A model generated the notes under the pieces. That model saw nothing but the letters and a program-made list of their open reading frames with translations, made no database searches and was not told the origin of the DNA. Source: Chachezhania antarctica (GTDB taxonomy: Bacteria; Pseudomonadota; Alphaproteobacteria; Rhodobacterales; Rhodobacteraceae). Taken from it: a DNA stretch of 64,000 nucleotides. Position numbers and translations under genes: made by a program. The stretch lies in contig NZ_QZEX01000005.1 in the NCBI RefSeq assembly GCF_003646465.1, positions 1,123 through 65,122 of the forward strand, in the 5' to 3' direction. Positions 50,711 to 59,988 of the stretch are shown here, one piece after another. Within the stretch, counting starts at the first letter, position 1, and every line of letters begins with the position of its first letter.

Positions 50711-51810
50711 TCTTCGGCGGCTGTGGCGTCTCGGGCATTGACCTCGGCCCAGTCGGTCCAGATCGCCACGAAGATACCCGCCAGAACCGGGCCCAGCACC
50801 AGCCCCGGTGCGCCGAAGAAGCCAAGGCCCCCCAGCGTCGAGACGAGAAGCAGCACGTCATGCAGCCCGCTGTCGCGCCGCACCAGCGCCGGGCGCAGCA
50901 TGTTGTCGATCACCACCGCCATCCCCGTGGCCCAGACGGCCAGCGCAGCCGCGCGGATCATGTCGCCTTCGATGGCGAAATAGATCGCGGCGCCGAAGAC
51001 GAAACCTTGCGCGCCAAGCCCCGGGATCATCGCGAAGACGATCATGATCACCGTCCAGAAGGCCGGCGATTCAATTCCCGCGGCCCAGAAGCTGAAGCCG
51101 CCCAGCGCGCCCTGCAGGATGCCGATGACGAACATCACCTTCAGCGTGGCATGGCTTGTCGTCACGATCCGGTCGTAAAGCCGCTCCTGCGTCTCGGGCC
51201 GCAGACCGGACAGGCGTAGCACCTGCAGGATCGGCGGGACGTTCATCTGCACGAAGAACGCCAACGCGTAGATGAAGACGAAGAGATGCAGGAAGAACTC
51301 GGCCGCGCCCCGGGTCAGGGCCGAGACCGAATTCAGCAGGAACGCCGCGATCTGGCGGACAATGTCCCCCAGCTTTGCCAGCGCATCGTTCATCTGCGTG
51401 GACAGCCAGTCGTGATACGGCACCCAGTCGGGCAGCTGGAACTTGCCGCTCGCGCTGTCGGCCGTGACCTCGGCCAGCACGCCGCGGATATCCGTGACCA
51501 TCGACGTGGCCTGTTCGGCCGCAAGAGAGATCACCCCGATCAACGGCACGATGACGGCCAGCGCGAACGCTACAAGTGTCAGCATGCCGGCCAGCCCGCG
51601 CCGCTGCCCCGTGAGCCTGAGCGCGCGCGAAAAAACACCGCCCAGCATCTCGGCCACGATCGCCGCCAGCAGAAGCGTCAGCAGGAGATGCCCCACCATG
51701 CGCACGAAGATCGCGGAAATCAGCACCGTGACCAGCATCAGGACGATCCAGCGCACGGAATCGGCGTCTTGCCCAGGGCGTCTTGGCGGTTCGCCGGAAG
51801 ATGTACTCAT
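50707..51810 (-). CDS. AI-2E (PerM)-family transporter 1
   Basis: 367 residues. Two N-terminal membrane segments (VRWIVLMLVTVLISAIFVRMVG, LLLTLLLAAIVAEMLGGVF), an extended periplasmic part (120-175) and the C-terminal bundle with GALGGFSFWAAGIESPAFWTVIMIVFAMIPGLGA, the family signature, are all visible. Members export autoinducer-2-like molecules or exchange ions; the substrate is open. It is divergent from a second AI-2E gene at 51999 and coupled to the YihY gene. Confidence 0.88.
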   Translation of the reverse strand: MSTSSGEPPRRPGQDADSVRWIVLMLVTVLISAIFVRMVGHLLLTLLLAAIVAEMLGGVFSRALRLTGQRRGLAGMLTLVAFALAVIVPLIGVISLAAEQATSMVTDIRGVLAEVTADSASGKFQLPDWVPYHDWLSTQMNDALAKLGDIVRQIAAFLLNSVSALTRGAAEFFLHLFVFIYALAFFVQMNVPPILQVLRLSGLRPETQERLYDRIVTTSHATLKVMFVIGILQGALGGFSFWAAGIESPAFWTVIMIVFAMIPGLGAQGFVFGAAIYFAIEGDMIRAAALAVWATGMAVVIDNMLRPALVRRDSGLHDVLLLVSTLGGLGFFGAPGLVLGPVLAGIFVAIWTDWAEVNARDATAAEE

Positions 51811-51998
51811 GCCCTGCCCCTGCTTGGCCCTGCCTGCGGCCCCACCTATGTTCGCTTGCGCCTTGGCGCGGCCCGCTGCAACATCGTCGCAATATCAAAG
51901 CGCCACGCGCCGCGCAGCAACTCATTGCCCGCAAGGATCCAGATGTACCCGATCAACAACGCTTTTGCCGACATGCCCATCGGCCAACGGCGCGCATC

Positions 51999-53111
51999 AT
52001 GACCGATCCGCACTCCTTCATCGCCGAACAGAAGCGCGCCGACGGGCTGCGCCTGTGCCGCGATGTCCTGATCATCGGCACCCTTGCGATCTGGGGGCTG
52101 GGATCGGGCGCGGGTTTCCTTGTTCCCCTCGTTCTGGCGGTGCTGGCCTTCGTGCTGATCATCTCGGTCAGCGACCGGATCCGCGCGATCCGCATCGGTC
52201 CGCTTCAGGTTCCAAGGTGGTTCGCCAATCTCGTGAGCCTCGGGTTCGTCAGCGCGGGGCTTCTGTCTGTCATAAGCATCCTCGCCACCCAGGCATCGGA
52301 ACTCGTCAGCGAGTTGCCCAAGTACCAGGGGCCATTCGATTCCACGCTCGAACGGCTGGCACGTCTCGTGGGCGAGGACCTGGCCGACATGTTCCGCGGC
52401 CTGGTCATAGACATCGACACGTCGCAGTTCGCGCTGACGGCCGCAGGGGGCGCCGGTGCGTTCCTGTCGACCTTCTTCCTGATCTGCATCTATTCCGGCT
52501 TCATGATGGCCGAACGGCGCAGCTTCAATGCCAAGATCCAGCTTGCCGCCGCCGATCGCAAGACGGGGTCGGACATCTCGGAATTGCTCGAGGCGATCGC
52601 CTACAGCATGCAGCGCTATCTTTCGATCAAGTCCTTTCTCAGCCTGCTGACGGCGGGGATCAGCTATCCCGTGTTCAAGCTCATCGGGCTCGACTTCGCC
52701 GAAACCTGGGGCGTGCTGACCTTCGCGCTGAATTTCATCCCGACCATCGGCTCGATCGTGGCGGTCATCTTTCCGGCGCTGATGGCGCTGGTCCAGTTCG
52801 ACACGATCACGCCGTTCCTGATCGTCGTCTTCGGCTGCGGTACGGTGCAGTTCCTGATCGGCAACGTGCTCGACCCCACGCTGCTGGGCCGGTCGCTGAA
52901 CATGTCGTCCTTCATGGTCGTACTGTCGCTGATGTTCTGGACCGCCGTCTGGGGCATTCCCGGCGCCTTCCTGTCGGTGCCGCTGACGGTCTGCATCCTG
53001 ATCGTCTTCTCGCACATTCCCGCGACACGGCCCGTCGCGATCCTGCTGTCGCAACGGGGGTTGTTGCTGACGCCGGCGCAGGCAATGGGAAAGGAAAAAG
53101 ACAAGGAATGA
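51999..53111 (+). CDS. AI-2E (PerM)-family transporter 2
   Basis: 370 residues. The first segment is VLIIGTLAIWGLGSGAGFLVPLVLAVLAFVLII. The soluble middle includes QASELVSELPKYQGP. The signature is GLDFAETWGVLTFALNFIPTIGSIVAVIFPALMALVQ, followed by LGRSLNMSSFMVVLSLMFW. It is distinct in sequence from its divergent neighbour. The stop overlaps the start of the deacetylase-like gene (ATGA). Confidence 0.88.
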   Translation: MTDPHSFIAEQKRADGLRLCRDVLIIGTLAIWGLGSGAGFLVPLVLAVLAFVLIISVSDRIRAIRIGPLQVPRWFANLVSLGFVSAGLLSVISILATQASELVSELPKYQGPFDSTLERLARLVGEDLADMFRGLVIDIDTSQFALTAAGGAGAFLSTFFLICIYSGFMMAERRSFNAKIQLAAADRKTGSDISELLEAIAYSMQRYLSIKSFLSLLTAGISYPVFKLIGLDFAETWGVLTFALNFIPTIGSIVAVIFPALMALVQFDTITPFLIVVFGCGTVQFLIGNVLDPTLLGRSLNMSSFMVVLSLMFWTAVWGIPGAFLSVPLTVCILIVFSHIPATRPVAILLSQRGLLLTPAQAMGKEKDKE

Positions 53112-54256
53112 CGGCACCCGCGCCAGACATGCCGCCGCCGCGCTTCATCGGCAGCCAGATCTACGCACGGCCCAGCTATGACGGGGCTCACCCACTGGCG
53201 ATACCGCGCGTGCCGACGGTCATGGCACTTGCCCGCGCGATGGGCTGGCTGCCGGGGTCCGTCTACCTCACCAGCCCGCGCGCCAAGCCCGAGGCGCTGC
53301 GAACCTTCCACACGCGCGACTATCTCGACGCGCTCCTCCGTGCCGAGACCAGCCAGTCGCTGGCGCCCGACGACCGCGAGCGTCACGGCCTGGGAACCCT
53401 GTCCAACCCCGTCCATCCGCTGATGTACCGCCGCCCGGCCACGGCGGCCGGCGGCTCGCTTCTGGGGGCCGAGCTGATCGCGAATGGAGGCGTCGTCTAC
53501 AATCCCGGCGGCGGCACGCATCACGGCCATGCCGACCGCGCGGGCGGATTCTGCTACCTGAACGATCCTGTGCTGGCGATCCAACGGCTTCGCGCGCTGG
53601 GGCTTTCCCGCGTGGCCTATGTCGACATCGACGCCCATCATTGCGACGGGGTCGAAGACGCGTTTGTCGGCGACGACGCAATCCGCATCGTCTCGATCCA
53701 CGAGGCAAAGCGCTGGCCCTTCACCGGCACGGTCGACGATACCGCCGGCGGCGTGGCCTTCAATATCCCCGCGCCACGCGGGTTCAACGACACCGGCTTC
53801 GATTACGTGCTGGAAGACCTGATCCTGCCCGCCGTGGCCGACCACCGCCCCGACGCCATCGTCCTGCAATGCGGCGCCGACGCGGTGCTGGAAGATCCCC
53901 TGTCCCGGCTGGCGCTCTCCAACGGGTCCCACTGGCGCGCGGTCCGCGCGTTAGGCGCGCTTGCGCCACGGATGCTGGTGCTGGGCGGCGGCGGCTACAA
54001 CCCGTGGTCGGTGGGCCGCCTCTGGACAGGCGTCTGGGCCACGCTCTCGGGCGCCGAGATTCCGGGCCCGGACGACGCACTCCCCGCGGAGGCCCAACAG
54101 ATCCTCCGCACCCTCACCTGGCGCCGCGCCGCCGGACGCAACCCGCCCGAACACTGGTTCACCACGCTGGCCGACCACAGGCGCGATGGAGAGATCCACC
54201 CAGACCTCCGCGACACCGTCACGACCCTGCGCAAGCGTCTTCACATCTATCACTGA
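53108..54256 (+). CDS. Histone deacetylase-superfamily (AcuC/HDAC-like) hydrolase
   Basis: 382 residues. Class II-type HDAC motifs are complete: NPGGGTHHGHADRAGGFCYLNDPVLA (His pair), YVDIDAHHCDGVEDAF (zinc Asp and His), QCGADAVLEDPLSRL (zinc Asp) and LGGGGYNPW. It should remove acyl groups from proteins or small acetyl amides such as polyamines. It is co-expressed with the AI-2E gene through an ATGA overlap. A G-quadruplex repeat lies 15 bases past its stop. Confidence 0.9.
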   Translation: MTAPAPDMPPPRFIGSQIYARPSYDGAHPLAIPRVPTVMALARAMGWLPGSVYLTSPRAKPEALRTFHTRDYLDALLRAETSQSLAPDDRERHGLGTLSNPVHPLMYRRPATAAGGSLLGAELIANGGVVYNPGGGTHHGHADRAGGFCYLNDPVLAIQRLRALGLSRVAYVDIDAHHCDGVEDAFVGDDAIRIVSIHEAKRWPFTGTVDDTAGGVAFNIPAPRGFNDTGFDYVLEDLILPAVADHRPDAIVLQCGADAVLEDPLSRLALSNGSHWRAVRALGALAPRMLVLGGGGYNPWSVGRLWTGVWATLSGAEIPGPDDALPAEAQQILRTLTWRRAAGRNPPEHWFTTLADHRRDGEIHPDLRDTVTTLRKRLHIYH

Positions 54257-54271
54257 CACCCCAAGGCTCCC

Positions 54272-54351
54272 GCGGCGCGCGCGGGGCGGCAAGGAGGATC
54301 GCGCAGGCGATCCGACGGGGGTGGGCGGGCGGGCAGCCCCGCGCGCGCCGC
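54272..54351. repeat. Stem-hairpin-G-quadruplex element, copy 2
   Basis: A perfect 16-bp outer stem (54272-54287 with 54336-54351) encloses GGATCGC-GCAG-GCGATCC (54296-54313) and GGGGGTGGGCGGGCGGG (54317-54333), a four-tract G-quadruplex motif with one-base loops. It lies between two convergent genes. Part order matches copy 1 at 42470-42552; the outer stems differ but stay self-complementary. Confidence 0.75.
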
Positions 54352-54377
54352 GCCTGACGCGCCAGACCGCTAAACCG

Positions 54378-54845
54378 TCACGACCAGTTCGGCCCGCCCC
54401 GCCCGATCAGCCGGCTGATATAGGCCACAAGGAACGCGGTCGAAATCCCGAAGGTCATCATCCCCGTCATCGACGCGAACGCGGCAAAGATCCGCGCGCC
54501 CCGGCTCAGCACCACGTCGCCATAGCCCACCGTGGTATAGGTCGAGAGCGCGAAGTAAACCGAATCCGCCAGTTCCCCGAACAGCCGGTCCCGCATGAAG
54601 GCCGCCGCCCAGAACCAGATTTCGGCCACGTGCAGGAAGGTCACGCCGGCCACGGCCACCAGCAGCAGCAGCGTGCCCGCCCGCCGCGGATGCGCCTCGT
54701 CCTTCGCGATCCGGTCCAGCACGGCCGATGTCGCGCCGATCCCCACCACGTGGAAGATGATGCAGCCCACCAGCACCACGCTGCCCCAGAAAATCTGCTC
54801 CCAAAGATCCATTCCAGCCCTCGCACACCAAGACGCAACCGTCAT
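54378..54845 (-). CDS. Two-helix potassium-channel-like (Ion_trans_2) protein
   Basis: About 155 residues from the ATG at 54845 (AGGG six bases upstream); starts at 54887 or 54812 remain possible. Hydrophobic segments precede the pore region: FWGSVVLVGCIIFHVVG, then GTLLLLVAVAGVTFLHVAEIWFW. The selectivity filter is TYTTVGYGDVVL, and a closing inner helix is FAAFASMTGMMTFGISTAFLVAYI. TVGYGD is the K+ channel signature. No cytoplasmic ligand domain is present. It is convergent with the deacetylase-like gene. Confidence 0.87.
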   Translation of the reverse strand: MTVASWCARAGMDLWEQIFWGSVVLVGCIIFHVVGIGATSAVLDRIAKDEAHPRRAGTLLLLVAVAGVTFLHVAEIWFWAAAFMRDRLFGELADSVYFALSTYTTVGYGDVVLSRGARIFAAFASMTGMMTFGISTAFLVAYISRLIGRGGPNWS

Positions 54846-54926
54846 AAGCAACCCTGCCCCGGTGGTCGAGCCTGCCCCCATGGACATTCCGGCCCCCGGC
54901 GCCGATGGTCTTCCCGGAACAGCCCC

Positions 54927-55589
54927 ATGGATCCGCCCGTGCTCCTCACCCTCACCGATCTCACCAAGACCTATCCCGGCGCCGACCGCCCCGTGCTGGC
55001 CGGCGTCACGCTGACGCTAGACCGCGGGCAAAGCCTCGCGCTCACCGGAGAAAGCGGCAGCGGCAAGAGCACCCTTCTCCACCTCACCGCCGCGCTCGAC
55101 GCCTTCGACAACGGTGAGATCACGCTGGGCGACACCGCTTATTCGACGCTGACCGACACGACGCGCGCCGCGCTGCGCCGCGACCGTCTCGCGCTCGTCT
55201 TCCAGCAGTTCAACCTCGTCCCGTCCCTTACCGTCGCACAGAACCTCGCTCTCCACGCCCGCCTCGCCGGGCGCGAAGAGGCGGACTGGACCGCCCACCT
55301 GACCGACCGCCTCGGACTCACGGACCTGACCCACCGCTACCCGGAACACCTCTCCGGCGGTCAACAGCAGCGCGTCGCCATCGGCCGCGCGCTGGCGCTT
55401 CGGCCTGCGCTTCTTCTGGCCGACGAACCCACCGGCAGCCTGGACGAGGCGACCTCGGACACGGTCATGGCCCTCCTCCTCGATCTCGTGGCCGAAGCCG
55501 GGTCCGCCCTCCTGCTCGCCACCCATTCGCCGCGCATCGCCGGGCTTCTGGACCGGCAGACCCATCTTTCCCGCGGGACGCTGACGTGA
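54927..55589 (+). CDS. ABC transporter ATP-binding protein (LolD/MacB type)
   Basis: 220 residues. Walker A is GESGSGKST, the Q-loop LVFQQFNLVPSLTV, the signature LSGGQQQRVAIGRALAL, Walker B LLLADEPTGSLDE and the switch His in LATHSPRI. It is the type that partners FtsX-like permeases for lipoprotein release or peptide efflux. It overlaps the permease gene by ATGA. Confidence 0.9.
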   Translation: MDPPVLLTLTDLTKTYPGADRPVLAGVTLTLDRGQSLALTGESGSGKSTLLHLTAALDAFDNGEITLGDTAYSTLTDTTRAALRRDRLALVFQQFNLVPSLTVAQNLALHARLAGREEADWTAHLTDRLGLTDLTHRYPEHLSGGQQQRVAIGRALALRPALLLADEPTGSLDEATSDTVMALLLDLVAEAGSALLLATHSPRIAGLLDRQTHLSRGTLT

Positions 55590-57988
55590 TCCGCACGATC
55601 CTCGCGACCCTCCTGTCCCACTGGCGCCGCCAGCCGGTGCAGCTGTTCACGCTGCTGGCCGGGCTGGCCCTTGCCACGGCGCTCTGGTCCGCCGTCCAGG
55701 CCATCAACGGCGAGGCCCGCGCCGCCTATGCCGAGGCCAGCGCCACCATCGGCAGCGGCCGGGCCGAGGTGCTCGTCTCCCCCACCGGCCGGATCGAGCT
55801 GGCCGATTACGTGGCGCTGCGGCGCGCGGGCTGGCAGCTGGCGCCGGTGCTGGAAGGCCGCGCACGGCTGGGGGGCACATGGGTCACCGTGACGGGCGTC
55901 GACGTGCTGAACTATCCCGGCCTGCCGGTCTCGCCCGACGACGAGATGCCGGTCGTGACCGACCTGCTGGGCGACGGCCTGATCTTCGCCCATCCCGAAA
56001 CCGCGACCGATATCGGCGACGCGCCGGACCTGCCCCGCATCCGCACGTCGCAAGCCGTGGCGCCGGGCACGGTCCTCACCGACATCTCGGTCGCGGAACG
56101 GCTGCTGGACCGAAACGGGGCGCTCACCCGCCTGATCATCCTGCCCGACCAGCCGATGGGGCTGACGCCGCTGGCAGACCTCGCGCCGCATCTCCGGCAG
56201 GAGGTCCGCGATCCCGGCACCAACACCGCGCGCCTGACCGACAGCTTCCACCTGAACCTGACAGCCTTCGGCCTTCTGGCCTTCGCGGTGGGTCTCTTCA
56301 TCGTCCACGGCGCCATCGGCCTTGCCTTCGAACAACGCCGCGGCGCGCTGCGCACCCTGCGCGCGCTCGGGGTGCCCGTCCGGCAGCTCGCCCTGTGCCT
56401 TCTGGCCGAACTGATGATCCTTGCCCTTGTCGCGGGCACCCTTGGCCTGATCCTCGGCTACCTGATCGCCGCCGCGCTGCTGCCCGATGTCGCCGCCAGC
56501 CTGCAGGGCCTGTACGGAGCCCCCGTCACCGGCGGCCTTGCCCTGCGCCCCGAATGGGCCGCCGCCGGGCTGGCGATGGCGATGGCCGGGACGCTGGCGG
56601 CGGGGGCACGTGCGCTGTGGCGGATGATCCGGCTTCCAATCCTTGAAGGCGCGGGAACCGCCGGGTGGGTCGATGCCGCGCAGCGCAACACCGTCCGGTT
56701 GCTGGCCCTTGGCCTTGCTTTGCCCCTGGCCGGTGGTCTGGCAGTCTGGGCCTTCGACGGGCTGCTGGCGGGCTTCGCCCTGCTGGGCGGGCTGCTGCTG
56801 GGCGCCGCCGCCCTTCTGCCGCCGCTGATGAGCCTCGCCATCCGCGTCGCCGCCCGGTTCGCGCGTCGTCCGGTGGCGGAATGGATCTGGGCCGACCTGC
56901 GCGCCTTCCTGCCCGGCCTGTCGCTGGCGCTTATGGCGCTCCTGCTCGCGCTGGCCACGAATATCGGCGTGGGCACGATGGTGTCGAGCTTCCGGTACAC
57001 CTTCACCGGCTGGCTGGACCAACGGCTGGCCTCCGACCTCTACGTCAACGCGCAGAGCGATGCCGAGGCCGAAACGCTGGCTGCCTGGCTGGCCCCGCGC
57101 GTGCAGGCCGTCCTGCCGATCCGCTCCGCCGAGTTTGACCGCCCGGACGGGGACCTGCGCGTTTATGGTATCGTCGACGACACGATCTACCGCGACAGCT
57201 GGCCCATGATCGCGTCCGCGCCCGACCTGTGGTCCCGGCTTCATGCGGGCGAGGCTGTGCTTGTCAACGAACAGCTGGCCCGGCGCGAAGGGTACTGGCC
57301 GGGGACCGAGCTGGACCTGACCCCCGATCTGCACCTGCCCGTCGTGGGTGTCTATTCCGACTATGGCAACCCCAGCGGACAGGCGATCCTGTCGCTGGAC
57401 CTGCTGGAAGACCTGCGCCCCGATCTGCCCTATCGCCAGATCGGCCTCCGCGTCGCGCCCGGCACCGGCCCGGCATTGGCGGCGGACCTGACGGAACGGT
57501 TCGACCTGCCCCCCGATGCCGTCACCGACAACGCCGCGATCAAGGCGGCCTCGCTTGCGATCTTCGACAAGACGTTCCTTGTCACCGGAGCGCTGAACGC
57601 GCTGACGCTGGGCGTCGCGGGCTTTGCGATCCTGACGAGCCTCCTGACGCTCTGGACCCAGCGCCTGCCGCAGATCGCGCCGCTTTGGGCCATGGGCCTG
57701 ACCCGCCGCCAGCTGGCCCGGATCGAGCTGATGCGCAGCCTTGCCCTTGCCGCCGTGACCGCACTGGTGGCGCTTCCGGTGGGCCTGCTGCTGGCCTGGG
57801 CGCTGCTGGCAGTCATCAATGTCGAGGCCTTCGGCTGGCGCCTGCCGATGCTATTGTTTCCCGTCGACTGGCTGCGCCTGTTCGCGCTGGCGCTGGTGAC
57901 AGGCGCCGCCGCCGCGGCGCTGCCTGCGCTCCGGCTCTACCGCCTGCCGCCCTCAGAACTTCTGAAGGTCTTCGCGCAGGAGCGGTAG
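55586..57988 (+). CDS. FtsX-like ABC permease (MacB/YbbP type, 800 residues)
   Basis: It has ten or so hydrophobic segments in two FtsX blocks: an N-terminal helix (FTLLAGLALATALWSAVQ), a periplasmic region, three helices (about 225-340), a central pair (about 365-470), a second periplasmic region and three final helices with LWTQRLPQIAPLWAMGLTRRQLARIELM. The form resembles YbbP, larger than LolC/E. With the ATPase upstream it makes a complete mechanotransmission-type exporter; cargo is unknown. Confidence 0.88.
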   Translation: MIRTILATLLSHWRRQPVQLFTLLAGLALATALWSAVQAINGEARAAYAEASATIGSGRAEVLVSPTGRIELADYVALRRAGWQLAPVLEGRARLGGTWVTVTGVDVLNYPGLPVSPDDEMPVVTDLLGDGLIFAHPETATDIGDAPDLPRIRTSQAVAPGTVLTDISVAERLLDRNGALTRLIILPDQPMGLTPLADLAPHLRQEVRDPGTNTARLTDSFHLNLTAFGLLAFAVGLFIVHGAIGLAFEQRRGALRTLRALGVPVRQLALCLLAELMILALVAGTLGLILGYLIAAALLPDVAASLQGLYGAPVTGGLALRPEWAAAGLAMAMAGTLAAGARALWRMIRLPILEGAGTAGWVDAAQRNTVRLLALGLALPLAGGLAVWAFDGLLAGFALLGGLLLGAAALLPPLMSLAIRVAARFARRPVAEWIWADLRAFLPGLSLALMALLLALATNIGVGTMVSSFRYTFTGWLDQRLASDLYVNAQSDAEAETLAAWLAPRVQAVLPIRSAEFDRPDGDLRVYGIVDDTIYRDSWPMIASAPDLWSRLHAGEAVLVNEQLARREGYWPGTELDLTPDLHLPVVGVYSDYGNPSGQAILSLDLLEDLRPDLPYRQIGLRVAPGTGPALAADLTERFDLPPDAVTDNAAIKAASLAIFDKTFLVTGALNALTLGVAGFAILTSLLTLWTQRLPQIAPLWAMGLTRRQLARIELMRSLALAAVTALVALPVGLLLAWALLAVINVEAFGWRLPMLLFPVDWLRLFALALVTGAAAAALPALRLYRLPPSELLKVFAQER

Positions 57989-58058
57989 GCCATAGCGACC
58001 TGACGGCATACAACAATCTGCTTGCACCATTTGGCAGACAGGATCATAGGCTGGCCGC

Positions 58059-59141
58059 GTGAAGGACCATCTGCTGACACTGCGCAACGTTCTGGGGCTG
58101 CTACTGGCGGGATCCGTCGGCGGCTTCATCGTGTTTTACTTCGGCGGACCGATGCCCTTCCTGATCGGCAGCCTGCTGTCGGTGGGGCTGCTGGCCATGA
58201 TCGGCACGGCAACAGACCGCCCCCTGCCCGAATTTCCCCAACCCCTGCGCCGCGTCTTCGTGGGCGTCATCGGCGCGATGATCGGGCAAAGCTTCACGAC
58301 CGAGCTTCTGGGCCTGATCCCCGAACTCTGGCCATCGCTTCTGGCCGTGATCCCCTTCGTGGCCCTGACCCAGACCGCCAATTACGCCGTCTTCCGCAGG
58401 CTGGGCGGGTACGACAAGACCACGGCGTTCTTTTCGGCCATGCCCGGCGGGCTGATCGAGGCGATCACGCTGGGCGAACAGGCCGGCGCCAATGTCCCCG
58501 CGCTCACGCTGCAGCAGTTCGCGCGGATCGTGCTGGTGGTGATCACGGTACCGATGCTGTTCCTGATCTGGTCGGGTCACAGCGTGGGCAGTGCGGCCGG
58601 CCAGCGGCTGTCGAACGATCCCGCAACGTGGATCGACGTGGTGCTGATCCTGGGCATGGCGCTGATCGGCGCGCCACTGGCGGCAAGGATCCGCCTGCCC
58701 GCGCCCATGCTTCTGGGGCCGATGATCCTGTCGGCCATCGCCCATATCTCGGGCCTGACCGACACCCACAGCCCCGCGTGGCTTTTGCATTTCTCGCAGC
58801 TTGTGATCGGTGCCGGGCTGGGGTCGCTTTTCGGTCAGAGCAATCTGCGCCAGCTTGGCCGCGCCCTTTGGCTGGGCGCCGTGACCGTCACGATCATGCT
58901 GACGCTGGCCATTCTCACCGCGGTCTTGCTGAACCCGTTCGTGCCGATCAACGCCGAGACGCTCTTCATCTCCTACGCCCCCGGCGGCGTGACCGAGATG
59001 AGCCTGATCGCCCTGTCGTTGGGCGTGACACCGGTCATCGTGGCCACGCATCACATCTTTCGCATCCTTCTGGCGATCCTTGCGATCACCCTGTCGCCGC
59101 GGCGCTGGTACACCGACGATCCCGGCCCGCACCGCCCCTGA
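58059..59141 (+). CDS. AbrB-family membrane protein
   Basis: 360 residues from a GTG. Two repeats of about 150 residues contain FGGPMPFLIGSLLSVGLLAM and LPAPMLLGPMILSAIAHISGL, with GVIGAMIGQSF and IGAGLGSLFGQ at equivalent places, and a late YAPGGVTEMSLIALSLG. It is the AbrB (DUF, not the DNA-binding AbrB) permease family, implicated in ammonia monooxygenase-like annotations and regulator recycling. The transport substrate is unknown. Confidence 0.85.
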   Translation: MKDHLLTLRNVLGLLLAGSVGGFIVFYFGGPMPFLIGSLLSVGLLAMIGTATDRPLPEFPQPLRRVFVGVIGAMIGQSFTTELLGLIPELWPSLLAVIPFVALTQTANYAVFRRLGGYDKTTAFFSAMPGGLIEAITLGEQAGANVPALTLQQFARIVLVVITVPMLFLIWSGHSVGSAAGQRLSNDPATWIDVVLILGMALIGAPLAARIRLPAPMLLGPMILSAIAHISGLTDTHSPAWLLHFSQLVIGAGLGSLFGQSNLRQLGRALWLGAVTVTIMLTLAILTAVLLNPFVPINAETLFISYAPGGVTEMSLIALSLGVTPVIVATHHIFRILLAILAITLSPRRWYTDDPGPHRP

Positions 59142-59244
59142 TCCCCGCCCGGACCCGACCGGCGGTCTTTACAAACGGGCGATCATGCTGCAATCGAAGC
59201 CGACACAGATCCCGGCGCCGTCCGCACCCCTTGAAGGATTTCCC

Positions 59245-59988
59245 GTGAAGGTTTCCATCGTCATCCCCATGCACAACGAGGCCGAGAACGTCGACACGAT
59301 GGTCGCCGAGATCGAGACCGCCTGTGCCGAGCTTCCGGGGATGGAGCTGTTGCTGGTCGACGACGGCTCGACCGATGCGACCGCCGACCTGATCCGCGCC
59401 CTGGCACCCACGCGCCCATGGCTACGGCTAATCCGGCATCCCAAGGCGGGCGGGCAATCAGCCGCCGTGCATTCGGGCGTGCTGGCCGCCAAGGGCGATA
59501 TCATCTGCACGCTGGACGGCGACGGGCAAAACCCGCCGGCGGAAATCCCGAACCTCGTGGCCCCCCTGCTGGCACCTGACGCGCCGGCCGACCTCGGGCT
59601 GGTTGCCGGCCAGCGGGTGGACCGGCAGGACACCGCGTCGAAGAAGCTGGGATCGCGCTTTGCCAACGGTGTGCGCGCCTGGATGCTGAACGACGGCACA
59701 CGCGACACGGGCTGCGGGCTGAAGGCGTTCAGACGCGACGCCTTCCTGGCGCTGCCCTTCTTCAACCACATGCACCGCTACCTGCCCGCGCTCTTTTCCC
59801 GCGATGGCTGGAAAGTCGCCCATGTCGACGTCACCCACCGCGAACGCGGCGGCGGCACGTCGAAGTACAACAATTTCCAGCGTGCCATGGTCGGCATCCG
59901 CGACCTGATGGGCGTGGCATGGCTGATCAAGCGCGCCAAGACGGCCCGCCCCGCGGAAGACCCCCTGCGCCCGGAGAGCACGACATGA
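59245..59988 (+). CDS. Family-2 glycosyltransferase (polyprenyl-phosphate type)
   Basis: 247 residues from the GTG at 59245, which has AAGGA six bases upstream; an ATG at 59185 would add 20 residues. The GT-A core shows VSIVIPMHNEAENVDTMV, LLVDDGSTDATADLI, the DXD-like CTLDGDGQNPPAEIP, and TGCGLKAFRRDAFL. It is closest to dolichyl/undecaprenyl-phosphate mannose or glucose synthases. There are no membrane helices. The end overlaps the next gene by ATGA, and the trio 59245-61746 looks like a lipid-linked sugar transfer module. Confidence 0.87.
   Translation: MKVSIVIPMHNEAENVDTMVAEIETACAELPGMELLLVDDGSTDATADLIRALAPTRPWLRLIRHPKAGGQSAAVHSGVLAAKGDIICTLDGDGQNPPAEIPNLVAPLLAPDAPADLGLVAGQRVDRQDTASKKLGSRFANGVRAWMLNDGTRDTGCGLKAFRRDAFLALPFFNHMHRYLPALFSRDGWKVAHVDVTHRERGGGTSKYNNFQRAMVGIRDLMGVAWLIKRAKTARPAEDPLRPESTT

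Noticed and set aside
51443-54256. 937-residue open frame running into the deacetylase-like gene
   Set aside because: Only the last 382 residues, from the ATG at 53108, show real protein motifs; the rest overlaps the AI-2E gene in another frame.
55361-57334. 657-residue open frame antisense to the FtsX-like permease
   Set aside because: It contains no recognisable domain, is of Gln/Arg/Gly-rich composition and lies opposite a well-supported membrane protein.
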